A DNA stretch of 40,869 nucleotides, from positions 1-40,869 of the forward strand of contig QXVZ01013632.1 of NCBI GenBank assembly GCA_008931825.1. The letters run 5' to 3'. This document shows, one piece after another, positions 32,385-40,869 of the stretch. This DNA comes from Phallusia fumigata. Taxonomy: Eukaryota > Chordata > Ascidiacea > Phlebobranchia > Ascidiidae. Position 1 is the stretch's first letter, and every line of letters begins with the position of its first letter. Both the position numbers and the translations under genes were made by a program. Under the pieces are notes generated by a model. It ran no database searches. It was not told the DNA's origin and worked only from the letters and a program-made list of their open reading frames with translations.

Positions 32385-33200
32385 CTAGAGATCATTACGA
32401 TTTTTTGGTCCCCCAAAGCAGAAAAAATAAGCAAGGCTTTCGCCTTTGTGTTTTTTACGAATCAAGAGCGAAAATAGTTTGTCTTCGATTTCTTGAACTC
32501 GTCTTGGGTTTGTTAGAAGTTCGTAATCGGCATTAAGCGCTTCACCAAATCCACGAATCCACGAATATTTCGTCGACAATCCACAAAGTGACCAAGGAAT
32601 CATGTCTAAAAATCTAGTTAAAACTTGTATTCAAAGAAAAACACTATTCAAAGAAAAACCGACAAAATAGACAAAGCTATAGACTGTTTTTTTCACGAAA
32701 CAAAAGCGAAAACATGTCTTCGATTCCTGTGCGAATCCATTTTAGGGTTTCCTACAAGTTCAAAGCCGCCTTAAGCCCTCCGAAAATTGCAACAAATTGC
32801 TACTCCTTGTCCATTTTTTAACACCCTAAAACGATGGTGTTTCCGATTTAAGTCTTCCATTTTTTGCGAGATCTACACCCTGTTGTAAAAGCGTTTTATA
32901 AATTCTATTGAACAACCAAAAAGTTTTTTATTTTAAACACGTACAGTCTCTACAATGCAAAGGGACCACCTCCAGCTTCCGGCAAGTATTGTGATGTCAC
33001 AAGCGCAAATCCAAAATCACCACGTCACGCTTCAGGCGCTTTGCCCCTTGCAGCAAATCAAACTGCTCCAGACGCAACTCACCAGTTGGTGCAATCAATG
33101 AAGAGCGCTCCTGTGACGATTTAAAAGCAAACGTTTTGATTGGCCGAGATAAGGAAAGAAAAAGGAAAAAAGGCGAACTCGCTTAGTTCTAGTGTGTGCG
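32385..33200 (+). promoter_or_regulatory. Module C copy 2: promoter-like region
   Basis: Contains a CRE-like cacgtcac (33020-33027), tgacg before a TATA-like atttaaaag (33119-33127), gattgg (inverted CCAAT) and an ATG at 33201. The order tgacg, TATA-like box, gattgg, ATG is kept in four copies. This is consistent with a core promoter but rests on short motifs. Confidence 0.4.
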
Positions 33201-33472
33201 ATGTGTCATTCTTCTTTCGCAGCTCGTGTCGAAGGTTGTGAAGGGAGCCACAATCAAAACTTACAAGCGGAAACTAGTCAGGTAATTTCATGTTTGCTTC
33301 TGGAACCAGACCATGATGTGAATTGTTGTTTTGTGATATTTGACAACCTATTAAATGCAACTGTACTGCTGTTGGATCTTTTTTTCAGGTCGTGGTGCGA
33401 GTTTCCAGACTATCCACTGATTGCTCGACATTTAATCTGGGAAAACGTTGTCCATTATTTTACGTAAAACAG
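33201..33472 (+). CDS. Array gene candidate, copy 2: exon C (33201-33281) and exon D (33389-33472)
   Basis: From ATG 33201 a 27-codon exon begins MCHSSFAARVEGCEG and ends at phase 0 before donor gtaatt. Exon D, after acceptor tttttttcag, is open in phase 0 for 28 codons with a D-C-STFNLGKRC core and ends at gtaagt. A competing phase 2 frame of D reads FPDYPLIARHLIWENV then stops; its HL-x-W motif is shared with D'. The 107-base intron is typical of the array. Next exon D' (33650) is broken by the N at 33663. I recognise no family. Confidence 0.4.
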
Positions 33473-33649
33473 GTAAGTTAATCATAATTTTTACATAAAT
33501 CTAACTTACGATCAACTGGTATAATTATAAGCAAACCAGGGTGCACACTGGTTTGTTTCTGCATCTGTATCAAAATGTTATTTGTTTTTGTGTAAGTTTG
33601 AACAACTTTTGAAGTGCGCAGTACTGCTGTTGGATCGTTTTGCTTTCAG

Positions 33650-33663
33650 GTACTCGCACGGCN
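33650..33663 (+). pseudogene. Module D' fragment cut by an N
   Basis: The first 13 bases after acceptor tgctttcag match the D' exons at 34466 and 38550, then an N occurs and the sequence jumps into the middle of a module C. The rest of the unit is missing at this junction, so this is probably an assembly join. Confidence 0.55.
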
Positions 33664-34322
33664 TCCGCGGAAGGTCTGAGAAGATTAAAATTATCCGCCG
33701 AAAAACGCAAAAAATGAAGTTTTCAAATATTTGTGGTTCCAAAAACCGTCAGAATAAATAAACAATGCTGCAGCCTGTCTTTTCTACGAAAAAGGGCGAA
33801 AATATTATGTTTTCGATTCCAGTTCAAATCCGTTTTGGGGTTCGTTAGAAGTTCGAAACCGCCTGAAGTCAACACACTACTACTTTTTGTTTATTTTTTA
33901 CCACCCTAAAACTGATAAAGGCCATAGTATTGGTGTTTTTTTACGTATGTCTCCTATTTTCTGCGAGATCCACACTCGGCTGTAAAAGCGTTTTATAAAC
34001 TCTATTGCACGACCGACAGATTTTTATTTTACACTAGCACAGTTTCTACAATGCAAAGGACCACATCCAGCTCCCGGCAAGAACTGTGATGTCACAAGCG
34101 CAAATCCAAATCACACCACGTCACGCCTATTCGACCGGCGAGTTTCCAGGCGCTTTGCCCCTCGCAGCAAATCAAACTGCTGCAAACGCAACTCCCCAGT
34201 TGTGGCAATTAGTCAGCCATTGGACGGATGGAGAGCGCTCCTGTGACGATTTATAAGCAAGCGTTTTGATTGGTCGAGAAGAAGAAAGAAAAAGGCGAAC
34301 TCGCTTAGTTCAGGTGCGTGTG
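33664..34322 (+). promoter_or_regulatory. Module C copy 3: promoter-like region
   Basis: Same arrangement as 32385-33200: cacgtcac (34117), TATA-like atttataag (34249-34257), gattgg (34268), ATG at 34323. This copy has the best TATA-like box of the four. Confidence 0.42.
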
Positions 34323-34588
34323 ATGTGTCATTCTTCTTTTGCAGCTCGCGTCGGAGGTGCACACTGGTTTGCTTCTGCGCCTATATCAAAATGTTATTTG
34401 TTTTTGTGTAAGTTTGAACAACTTTTGAAGTACACAGTACTGCTGTTGGATGGTTCTGCTTTCAGGTACTCGCACGGCTTCTTCTGTTCACTGCAACCAC
34501 ATGCTGCTCGACCGCCACCGGGACATTTGACCTGGAAAATTGTCCATGGGAAGATGACCCTAGTGAAATCCCTAAATTTGCAACATAA
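34323..34588 (+). CDS. Array gene candidate, copy 3: fused exon C and D'
   Basis: ATG 34323 opens MCHSSFAARVGGAHW and runs without a stop through the D' intron and exon, ending at 34614-34616 if unspliced. If spliced at gtaagt (34408) and tgctttcag-like ttctgctttcag (34465), D' can be read in phase 0 as a 40-codon segment with TTCCSTATG and ENCPWEDD, stop 34586-34588. The exon C-D interval seen in copies 2 and 4 is missing, so C is joined directly to the D' intron. A deletion between homologous introns explains this. Confidence 0.35.
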
Positions 34589-34655
34589 GGCTATAAACAA
34601 AAGGTGTGGAAGTTGATCTTATAATTAGCAGTAAACACAATAAGTTTTGGGCAGA

Positions 34656-35000
34656 GCATGGGAAGACAGAATAAAGTGCACTTATACTGTCTTCTCATGT
34701 TGACATATTTAATACGTTGTTATCTAGGTTCTATATCGCTTCGAATTCCTTGTGCTGTTTTTCTTTATTTTGCAGAAAATTCCTCTTGTTTAAGTGGTAT
34801 TACGGGATATTGGAGAAACAGCGTACGTACAAAGAGATACGTTTGGTGAAGCACATAATGGGACAAAACAGGCGAGTAAAAGATGATTATTCAGCTGCGT
34901 GTAAAATTATTTTTATGTTAAGCATGAAAAGACGGTATAACGTGCACTTATCCTGTCTTTGCATGTCGGCATATTGAAACGTGTTGTGAACTAGTATACA
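34656..35000 (+). repeat. Modules B, E and B, copy 7-8
   Basis: B (34656-34774) ends in acceptor ttattttgcag. E follows with an open frame containing LEKQRTYKEIRLVKH and RRVKDDYS, which continues into B (34919 on) and stops at 34975-34977. The E peptide resembles 25140 in LEK-x-RTY. Not recognisable as a known domain. Confidence 0.4.
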
Positions 35001-35250
35001 TAAGACAAAGAAATAAAATGTAAATACAAATATACTAAACTAATCTATAGGCATGATATTTTTTTGTAAGATCGCAAAAGCAGGTTTGCTGCAAAACTTC
35101 GCGACTCGGTCTCTTGCTGCGAGACAAATGTTCTGCAAACGATGTATTCCGCATTTAGATCCTTTAAAACACTGGTTCCGCCTACCTGTTTTTGTTTTTT
35201 TGAATGATTAAGAAATTCTAGAAATTCATACCTTGCTAGTTGTGTTGCAG

Positions 35251-35317
35251 ATTATCGCAGAATGTTGAAAAAAAGATTCGACCGGAACCAGTGTTTTGAA
35301 GGATCTAAATGCTAACT
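35251..35317 (+). CDS. Module F copy 2: exon-like, terminal
   Basis: Acceptor gtgttgcag and donor gtaagt. Entered at phase 1, as module M exits, it reads YRRMLKKRFDRNQCFEGSKC and stops just before the donor. It could be the end of a coding region. The copy at 39391 has the same start but a stop after KKRFD. Confidence 0.38.
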
Positions 35318-35657
35318 GTAAGTAAACAAGAATAAAAAACTAGTAGAATACATGCTAAAGGCAAAAATGTATTGCGCACGCTTGTAAACCTTGGTTTGCT
35401 TTGATTTACCATCTGTAGTTCGTGTAATAAGCGTTGTAAAGTTTCCATAAGCCATACCAAGCACTGAGCATAATTTCGTAAACACTTTCCGTTGAACATT
35501 CGGTTGTCAGCATCGGTAGAAGTGTCCACATCAAAATATGAACGAATTCTCACAAGCAAAACCGTTTAAATCACAAAAATCTTAAAATGTTAAGATAAAA
35601 TAAAACTGCAAACTTGAAAATCCGTAAACTTGGATGTTGTTGCTGTTTTTCTCGCAG

Positions 35658-35769
35658 ATTGAATTCTTGAAGACGGCTCCTGAATGTCAAACGGATTGGA
35701 AAATCTGCACTAACAAAAGCAATGGAGGAATCTGGTTGATATTTATCATCGTGATTAGACACGCCAAAT
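35658..35769 (+). CDS. Module A copy 7: exon-like, open frame
   Basis: Acceptor ttctcgcag and donor gtaagt. Phase 0 is open across all 37 codons: FLKTAPECQTDWKIC at the start, then a hydrophobic IWLIFIIVIR segment. Copies 5 and 9 share this frame in part. It competes with the phase 1 frame of copies 1 and 2. Confidence 0.38.
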
Positions 35770-35799
35770 GTAAGTAAACAGGCATGTTCATGTGCTTTT

Positions 35800-36985
35800 G
35801 TAGTTATTATTCTTTTAGGTCTTTTCTAATCTGTTTGTTTCCACCGGTTAGTTGAGCAAGTCGTTAAAATTTCTTACCCGACTAGCCCCTAAATAGTAAA
35901 ACGTTTTTCAAAGGTTTGCATGCTTGCAAACACCACAAATGAAAACTGTCCCGGTTTAATGAAACTTGAGTGTGTGGTGGTTCAAACTGGTTGTCACTAG
36001 TGTTTGGGTTGTGGCGTCCTGTTGTGGTCAACTTACAAATAATATTTGATTGGAAATTTTTAAATATATATTAGGTAGAAGTAGGGCCATTGTGGTGTAA
36101 CGAATGATGCATTATACACATAGCCCCAGTGAGCCCCCTAAAATTTGTCAAATTACTAAAAAATTGCAGACAATTTTGACAGTGTGTATAACTGTCATTG
36201 TTGTGTATGGACTTCTTAATTTGACCCCCTAGCTGTGTAACATGCCAATGTGGTGTATTTATTTTTTTGTTGGACATCATAGCAATATATTATGACCAGC
36301 TTAAATTATCACTATATAGTTGCATGCATCGAAAACACAACAACTCGTAACGCACAGGACCTGTTTTACGACAAACGCGGAGGTTTATATTATTCCACTG
36401 CTTTCAAGATATAACTATAAAGTAGACGTTCTTTTGTGCTACTTGTCACCTATTCAGTTTGTGAAAATAAAGCTGTTATTGCGTAGTGGTAGCCGAAATG
36501 CGTTTTACATCTTGTATTCCGTTTTGCTGCTGCTCGGCCAAATCTTACTGTAGGTCTACATATTTGTTGGTTTGTGCGGTTTTAATCGTTCGGCATTGGA
36601 TAGAAATGTTCGAATTCGTAAACGTACTCTTTAGTTTTTCTTCCGAATCGTAATGTTCTTGTGGTAGGGAACCCATGTGTTTATGCTTGTACAAACATGT
36701 CATATTATTACATGCCAAGAAATTAGGGACCCAATGTAATGCGGGTATTGAATATGCATCCAATGTAATAAATAGGTATATGTGAAAAATATTATTTAAT
36801 GGGTCATGGTGTGTCAGCATTAACTACACGCAGAACGCCATCTCTACAGTATTTGGTGTTCTTACTTTAGCCAGTAAACTGAGCATTTTGTCCTTCCTTT
36901 AAATGTTTGACATGTTTTAATGTACTGTTTAATGGGAAATGTTAAAAGACGACAGAAGAAATTTGCATTTTTAAAGTTAAGTTAA
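35800..36985 (+). repeat. Modules H, I and J, copy 3
   Basis: H with cttgcaaacaccacaaatg and the 130-base units (36060-36260); I at 36461-36520 with gcgtagtggtagccgaaatgcg; J from 36530 to about 36960. Noncoding as far as I can see. Confidence 0.5.
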
Positions 36986-37115
36986 AGTTGATACATATTT
37001 ATGTCTACATACATAGGTTCTGGACCGTCTTATTTGCTCTATCAAATAACTTTATGCATGACTCAAAACAGCGATTATTATTTATCGTTGACATTTCTGG
37101 GTTTTTTTCTGTCAG

Positions 37116-37182
37116 AATTCGCACCCAGGAGACCTTTATTGCATGTAGAACTGCAGGGATCGGACGGCTTCATGAACAACAG
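37116..37182 (+). CDS. Module K copy 2: exon-like, open frame
   Basis: Acceptor tttttttctgtcag and donor gtaatt. Phase 1 in, phase 2 out, open for 21 codons with PRRPLLHVELQ and GFMNN. See the first K copy at 30061 for the shared RRPLLH core and the nine-base difference. Confidence 0.42.
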
Positions 37183-37270
37183 GTAATTAATTGTTTTCAG
37201 GCACGTTTCTTTGAATGGACGAGACATTGAAACATACGCGGTTTTTCAAATATATCGCGTTAAGCCATCT

Positions 37271-37370
37271 AATTTCGTAAACACTTCCCTGTTGCTGCGA
37301 CGAATAGCGATCCCGGTGTTGATTTTTGCATGATCATTTGCATGTTGCACCTGCTATTTTGCTTGTCAAA
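37271..37370 (+). repeat. Module G copy 4, truncated
   Basis: Matches 25991 to about the middle (ctgctattttgcttgtca) and then jumps to the segment before module A. It lacks the gtgtccac end of the other copies. Confidence 0.55.
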
Positions 37371-37399
37371 CTTGAATGCTGTTGTCAGTTTTGTTGCAG

Positions 37400-37522
37400 A
37401 TTTGTTTCTTGATGACGGGTCTGGAATATCAAATGATTGAAAAAGCTGTACCTGTACTTAGCAATGCAAAAATCTGGTGGATAAGCATCATCGTGATCAG
37501 ATGCATCAAATGCCAAATGAAA
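37400..37522 (+). CDS. Module A copy 8: exon-like
   Basis: Acceptor ttttgttgcag and donor gtaagc. Phase 0 is open over the whole exon (ICFLMTGLEYQMIEK, then a hydrophobic ISIIVIR stretch), although TDW of the other copies is lost. Phase 1 stops early. Divergent copy, coding uncertain. Confidence 0.35.
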
Positions 37523-37639
37523 GTAAGCAGTTATGTTCTTATGCTTAGATAACTTTCGTAAAGGTTCCCCTTCAATGAAGGGAACATATTTTTCCTTTTT
37601 TCAAGTGATAGCGCTTTGAAACTGGTATATTTCCTGCAA

Positions 37640-38078
37640 ACTCGCATAAAACTAGAGATTATTGCGATTTTTTGGCCCCCCACAGCAGACAAAGCAAGGC
37701 TATAACCTTTGTGATTTTTGACGAAACAATAGCGAAAATATTTTGTCTTCGAATCCTAGATAACCCGTTTTGACCGCCTTGAGCGCTGCAAAAAATTGCG
37801 AAAAACTGCTATCTTTTGTCCATTTTTTAACACCCAAAACGATAACCAAGGCCATAGCCTTGGTGTTTTTAACGTAAATTTGCGTAACGTTTATGTTTCC
37901 GATTCCTGCTTTAACCGTTTGAGATTTCTTGGAAGTTCTAACCGGCCTTAAGTGCAATCAGTCTGTCATCGGACGGTTAAAAAGCGCTTCTGTGACGTTT
38001 CAAAGGCAAGCGTTTTGATTGGTCGAGAAGAAGAAAGAAAAAGGAAAAAGGCGATCTCGCATAGTTCTGGTGCGTGTG
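37640..38078 (+). promoter_or_regulatory. Module C copy 4: promoter-like region, shortened
   Basis: Lacks the middle part with the CRE-like sequence, but keeps tgacg, a degenerate TATA-like tttcaaagg (37998), gattgg (38016) and the ATG at 38079. It may be weak or inactive if the TATA-like box matters. Confidence 0.35.
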
Positions 38079-38639
38079 ATGTGTCATTCTTCTTTCGCAT
38101 CTTGCGTCGAAGGTTGTGAAGGTCACAAGAGTTACTTACAAGCGGAATTAGTCAGGTAATTTCATGTTTGCTTCTGGGCCTTTACCGAAATGTAAATTGT
38201 TGTTTTATAAGTTTTGACATCCTGTTTAATGCAACAGTACTGTTGTTGGATCTTTTTGTTTTAGGTCGTGGTGGGACTTAAAATTAATGTTTCCAGACTA
38301 TCCACTGATTGCTTGACCGCCACCTCGACATTTAAGCTGGGGAAACATTTTCCAACATTTTACGTAAAACAGGCAAGTAGATCTTAAATTCCACGTAAAT
38401 CTCACGAACGATCTACTGAAATAATAGGAGGTAAACCAGGGTGCACACTGGTTTGCTTCTGGACCTATACCGAATTGTGATTTGTTGTTGTGTAAGTTTG
38501 GAGAACTAATGAAGTACACAGTACTGCTGTTGGATCGTTTTGCTTTCAGGTACTCGCTCGGCATCTGTTCACTGCAAACACATGTTGCTCGACCGCTACC
38601 GGGACATTTGAACTGGAACACTGTCCATATGGAAGATGA
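38079..38639 (+). CDS. Array gene candidate, copy 4: exons C, D and D'
   Basis: Exon C 38079-38155 (MCHSSFASCVEGCEG..., phase 2 exit), exon D 38265-38372 with a GC donor (gcaagt), exon D' 38550-38639. D is open in phase 0 for 36 codons, 24 bases longer than copy 2. Exon C, however, exits at phase 2. In phase 2, D reads MFPDYPLIA then stops, and D' reads VARPLPGHLNWN and HMEDDPSEIP then stops. D' in phase 0 ends ELEHCPYGR. No single frame joins all three exons without a problem, so this copy is either broken or misread by me. Confidence 0.33.
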
Positions 38640-38735
38640 CCCTAGTGAAATCCCTTAATTTGTCACATTAGGCTATACACAAAAACGGTGGTGAAATTGA
38701 CTACATAATTAGCAGTAAACACAATAAGTTTCAGG

Positions 38736-39258
38736 CAGTGCATGGGAAGACAGAATAAAGTGCACTTATTATGTCTTCCTAATCTGACATATTTGATACG
38801 TTGTTAACTAGTTTATATGTCGCTTCAAATTCCTTGTGCTGTTTTTTTATTTCGCAGAAATGTGGTATTACGCGACATTAACATTTCGATTTTTGCTGTA
38901 TAGGTCACACATTCGTATAAATGCTGAAATATTTCCACAACCAGAACATTGGAGCTGGAGACACATCGTACGAACAACGAGATGCGTTCGGTAAGACACA
39001 TAAAGGGCCAGAAAACAGGCGAGTATAAAATGATAATTCAACTACCTTTAAATTCATTTATTTTTAAATCGAGCGTGGTAAGACGGTACGACTTATGTTG
39101 TCTTTGCATGTCGACGTGTTTAAACGTGTTGTGAACTATGTTTCATACCGCATAGAATTCCTAACACTGCTTCTGCTTTGTTTTGCAGAAGAGTCTTCGT
39201 GTATTCGGATGTTCGGTTTACGCTGACGTTTCTGCGTAATTACTGTCATATACCCACG
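38736..39258 (+). repeat. Modules B, E, B and M, copy 9-10
   Basis: B (38736-38857), truncated P, E (38935-39070), B (39071-39188), then M (39189-39258) between acceptor ttttgcag and donor gtaggt. M starts KSLRVFGC as in copy 1 but an internal deletion leads to a stop. Confidence 0.42.
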
Positions 39259-39390
39259 GTAGGTGCAATGATTTTCACAAGTTTATTCCGCCTACAAAAA
39301 GAATCTTAAAGTCTGTTGTTTACTTTCGTTGAATGAATAAGAAATTTTATACATCATGTTGGCATACATAACTTGCTAGTTGTGTTGCAG

Positions 39391-39457
39391 ATTATCGTGG
39401 AATGTTGAAAAAAAGATTCGATTAGGACAAGCGTTTTCAATGATGTAAATGCTAACT
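39391..39457 (+). pseudogene. Module F copy 3
   Basis: Splice sites gtgttgcag and gtaagt are intact. In the frame of copy 2 it reads YRGMLKKRFD and then meets a stop (tag). Same length as copy 2. Confidence 0.4.
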
Positions 39458-39699
39458 GTAAGTAAACAAGAATAGAATACAAGTAGAATAAAATACATTG
39501 CAAAATGTAAATGCAAAGCAGTATTGTGCACGCTGGTAAAATGTGGTTTGCTGATAGTTTACCATTCAAGCCAGTGAAGATTTTTAAACTTGATACATAT
39601 TTATGTTTACATACATAGGTTTAGAGTGCACACTTGACCGCCCCTGTATTTTAATTACAGGCATGTCCGCAAACTTGAATGCTTTTGTTTTTTTTGCAG

Positions 39700-39811
39700 A
39701 TTTATTTCTAAAAGACGGCTCCTGAATATCAAACGGATTGGAAAACCTGCACTCATAAAAGCAATGGAGGAATGTGGTTGAAATTTATCATCGTGATTAG
39801 ACATGCCAAAT
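39700..39811 (+). pseudogene. Module A copy 9
   Basis: Acceptor tttttgcag and donor gtaagt. The frame of copy 7 has a stop at its fourth codon, then continues KTAPEYQTDWK and FIIVIRHAK. Same length (112 bases) as copy 7, so a point change made the stop. Confidence 0.4.
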
Positions 39812-39829
39812 GTAAGTAAACAGTCATGT

Positions 39830-40869
39830 TCATGTGTTGTTGTAATTTTTATTTTTTTCCCTCTTTTCTATTCTGTTTGTTTGCACTGTTTAGTTAAGAA
39901 AGTCGTTCAAATTTCTTACCCCGTTAGCACCAAAAGAGTAAAACGTTCAAAGGTTTTGCATGCTCGCAAACACCACAAATGAAAAGGGTTCCGGTTTAAG
40001 CAAGTCGGGGTTGTCAATAATGGTTGGCTTGTGGTGCCCAGCGGTTACCCAGCTAGCCCCCAAAATTTGTCATATTACTAAACAATAAGTTGAAAATTTG
40101 GACAGTGTGTGTAACATGACATTGTTGTGTATGGATTTCTTAATTTCACCGTATAGCCCGAACAGTTAACCCACAAGTACCCTACAATATAGCAAACTAC
40201 TAAATACCGACGGAATTAGATGAAATTCGACAGTTTGTGTAACATGACATTGTGGTGTATTTTTTATTAGTCACCATAGCCCCAGCAATATATTTTTTAA
40301 TATTTGCCCTGCTACGCTGCCGTATGATCAGTATAAATCATTACTATAGAGTTGCATGTATCGGAAACGCAACAACCCCCAACCGGTAGTGAGACATATT
40401 TCATGACACATCAGCACAAAGGTTCATATTATTCCACCGCTTTACGTATAAAACTAAAAAATTGTTGTTCTCCCGTGCTTGCGTAGTGGTAACCGAAAGT
40501 ACGTTTGCTACTTACAACAACTTTGCTCTTATTTACAGTAGTTTTCTGCAGTTGATTTGCACATCAGCTTATAATTGGTTTGTCAAAGGTAAACGTTGTT
40601 GAATATGTATGTCGTATCACTGAAACCGCGTTGAAATGGTTGTTCAGTGTTTGTATTTAGTTTTGCTGCTGCTCGGCCGAATCTTACTGCAGGTCAACAT
40701 ATTTGTTAGTTTGTATCGTGCTTTTGACGTATAGATTGTAATTGACATAGTGTGAGAAATGATTTGGTCTGATTTTAAAAGGTGCTTTTTAGGTGCTTTT
40801 TATGCTTTTTCAAACAGATTATGTTATTAAATGCCAAACAATTAGAGTCCGAATGTAATGGTATTGAAT
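39830..40869 (+). repeat. Modules H, I and J, copy 4, running off the window
   Basis: H from 39860 with cgcaaacaccacaaatg, the 130-base units at 40050-40260, I at about 40470-40515 (gcgtagtggtaaccgaaag), and J from 40660. The array clearly continues beyond the right edge. Confidence 0.5.

Larger units (their letters stand above)
21781..40869 (+). repeat. Large array of diverged, exon-bearing repeat modules
   Basis: From the N at 21780 to the window end nearly every few hundred bases recur. I label the modules: A (splice-bounded exon, nine copies), C (promoter-like, four), D and D' (paired exons), E, B (followed by exon M or P), F, G, H (short tandem repeat), I (tRNA A-box-like), J, K and L. 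A common order is G-A-C-D-D'-B-E-B-M-F-A-H-I-J-K, then G again. G modules lie at 25991, 31786 and 37271, i.e. 5.8 and 5.5 kb apart. Copies are diverged by point changes and indels, so this is not an assembly duplication. All modules are in one orientation. It resembles tandem copies of a multi-exon gene with much decay; I recognise no known family. Confidence 0.75.

Noticed and set aside
35658..35769. Transmembrane helix in module A (IWLIFIIVIR)
   Set aside because: The hydrophobic run is only about ten residues, occurs in one of two competing frames and is lost in other copies.
21781..40869. Array as an LTR or LINE retrotransposon cluster
   Set aside because: I found no reverse transcriptase, integrase, protease or transposase motif in any frame, and no long terminal repeats framing a unit.
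21781..40869. CRISPR-like or satellite array
   Set aside because: The repeats are long, of mixed type and diverged, the DNA is eukaryotic, and there are no regular short repeats and spacers.

Overview
This is eukaryotic nuclear DNA. It is AT-rich and intron-rich, with GT-AG splice sites and many short dispersed repeats. The genes are of animal type: a mitochondrial carrier exon and a vertebrate-like peptide receptor of the relaxin-3 receptor family. An invertebrate chordate, possibly an ascidian such as Ciona, is my best guess. That is inference from gene style and cannot be proved from this window.

Layout. (1) 1-1182: the last coding exon of an SLC25A44-like mitochondrial carrier gene on the + strand; the rest of that gene lies to the left. 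(2) 1183-5500: intergenic sequence with a small tandem repeat and a TATA-like box at 4457. (3) 5539-20746: one + strand class A GPCR gene that I could rebuild from nine coding exons with compatible splice phases (about 416 aa). The seven helices, a Cys pair, CWLPN and NPILY are all visible, and the closest family by motif is RXFP3/RXFP4 (relaxin-3/INSL5 receptors). One base at 15055 breaks the frame between extracellular loop 2 and TM5. (4) 20747-21779: 3' UTR and spacer, with an AATAAA at 21451. (5) 21781-40869: a 19 kb array of diverged repeat modules that abuts a single N at 21780.

The array is the unusual part. A fixed set of modules recurs in nearly the same order, with G modules 5.8 and 5.5 kb apart. 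Many modules are short segments of about 65-130 bp bounded by good splice acceptors and donors; one type (module A) occurs nine times. A further module carries a TATA-like box, an inverted CCAAT and a following ATG in four copies. The array looks like tandem copies of a multi-exon transcription unit, many of them decayed. Several exon modules keep one reading frame open in more than one copy, and some copies differ in length by multiples of three. Other copies carry stops or frameshifts, and the frames sometimes compete, so coding status is unproven. I recognise no known protein family in it.

Single Ns at 11968 and 14178 are each flanked by an exact duplication (111 and 116 bp), so they are unmerged contig overlaps and not biology. 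The Ns at 21780 and 33663 sit at repeat junctions and make the copy number and order of the array uncertain.
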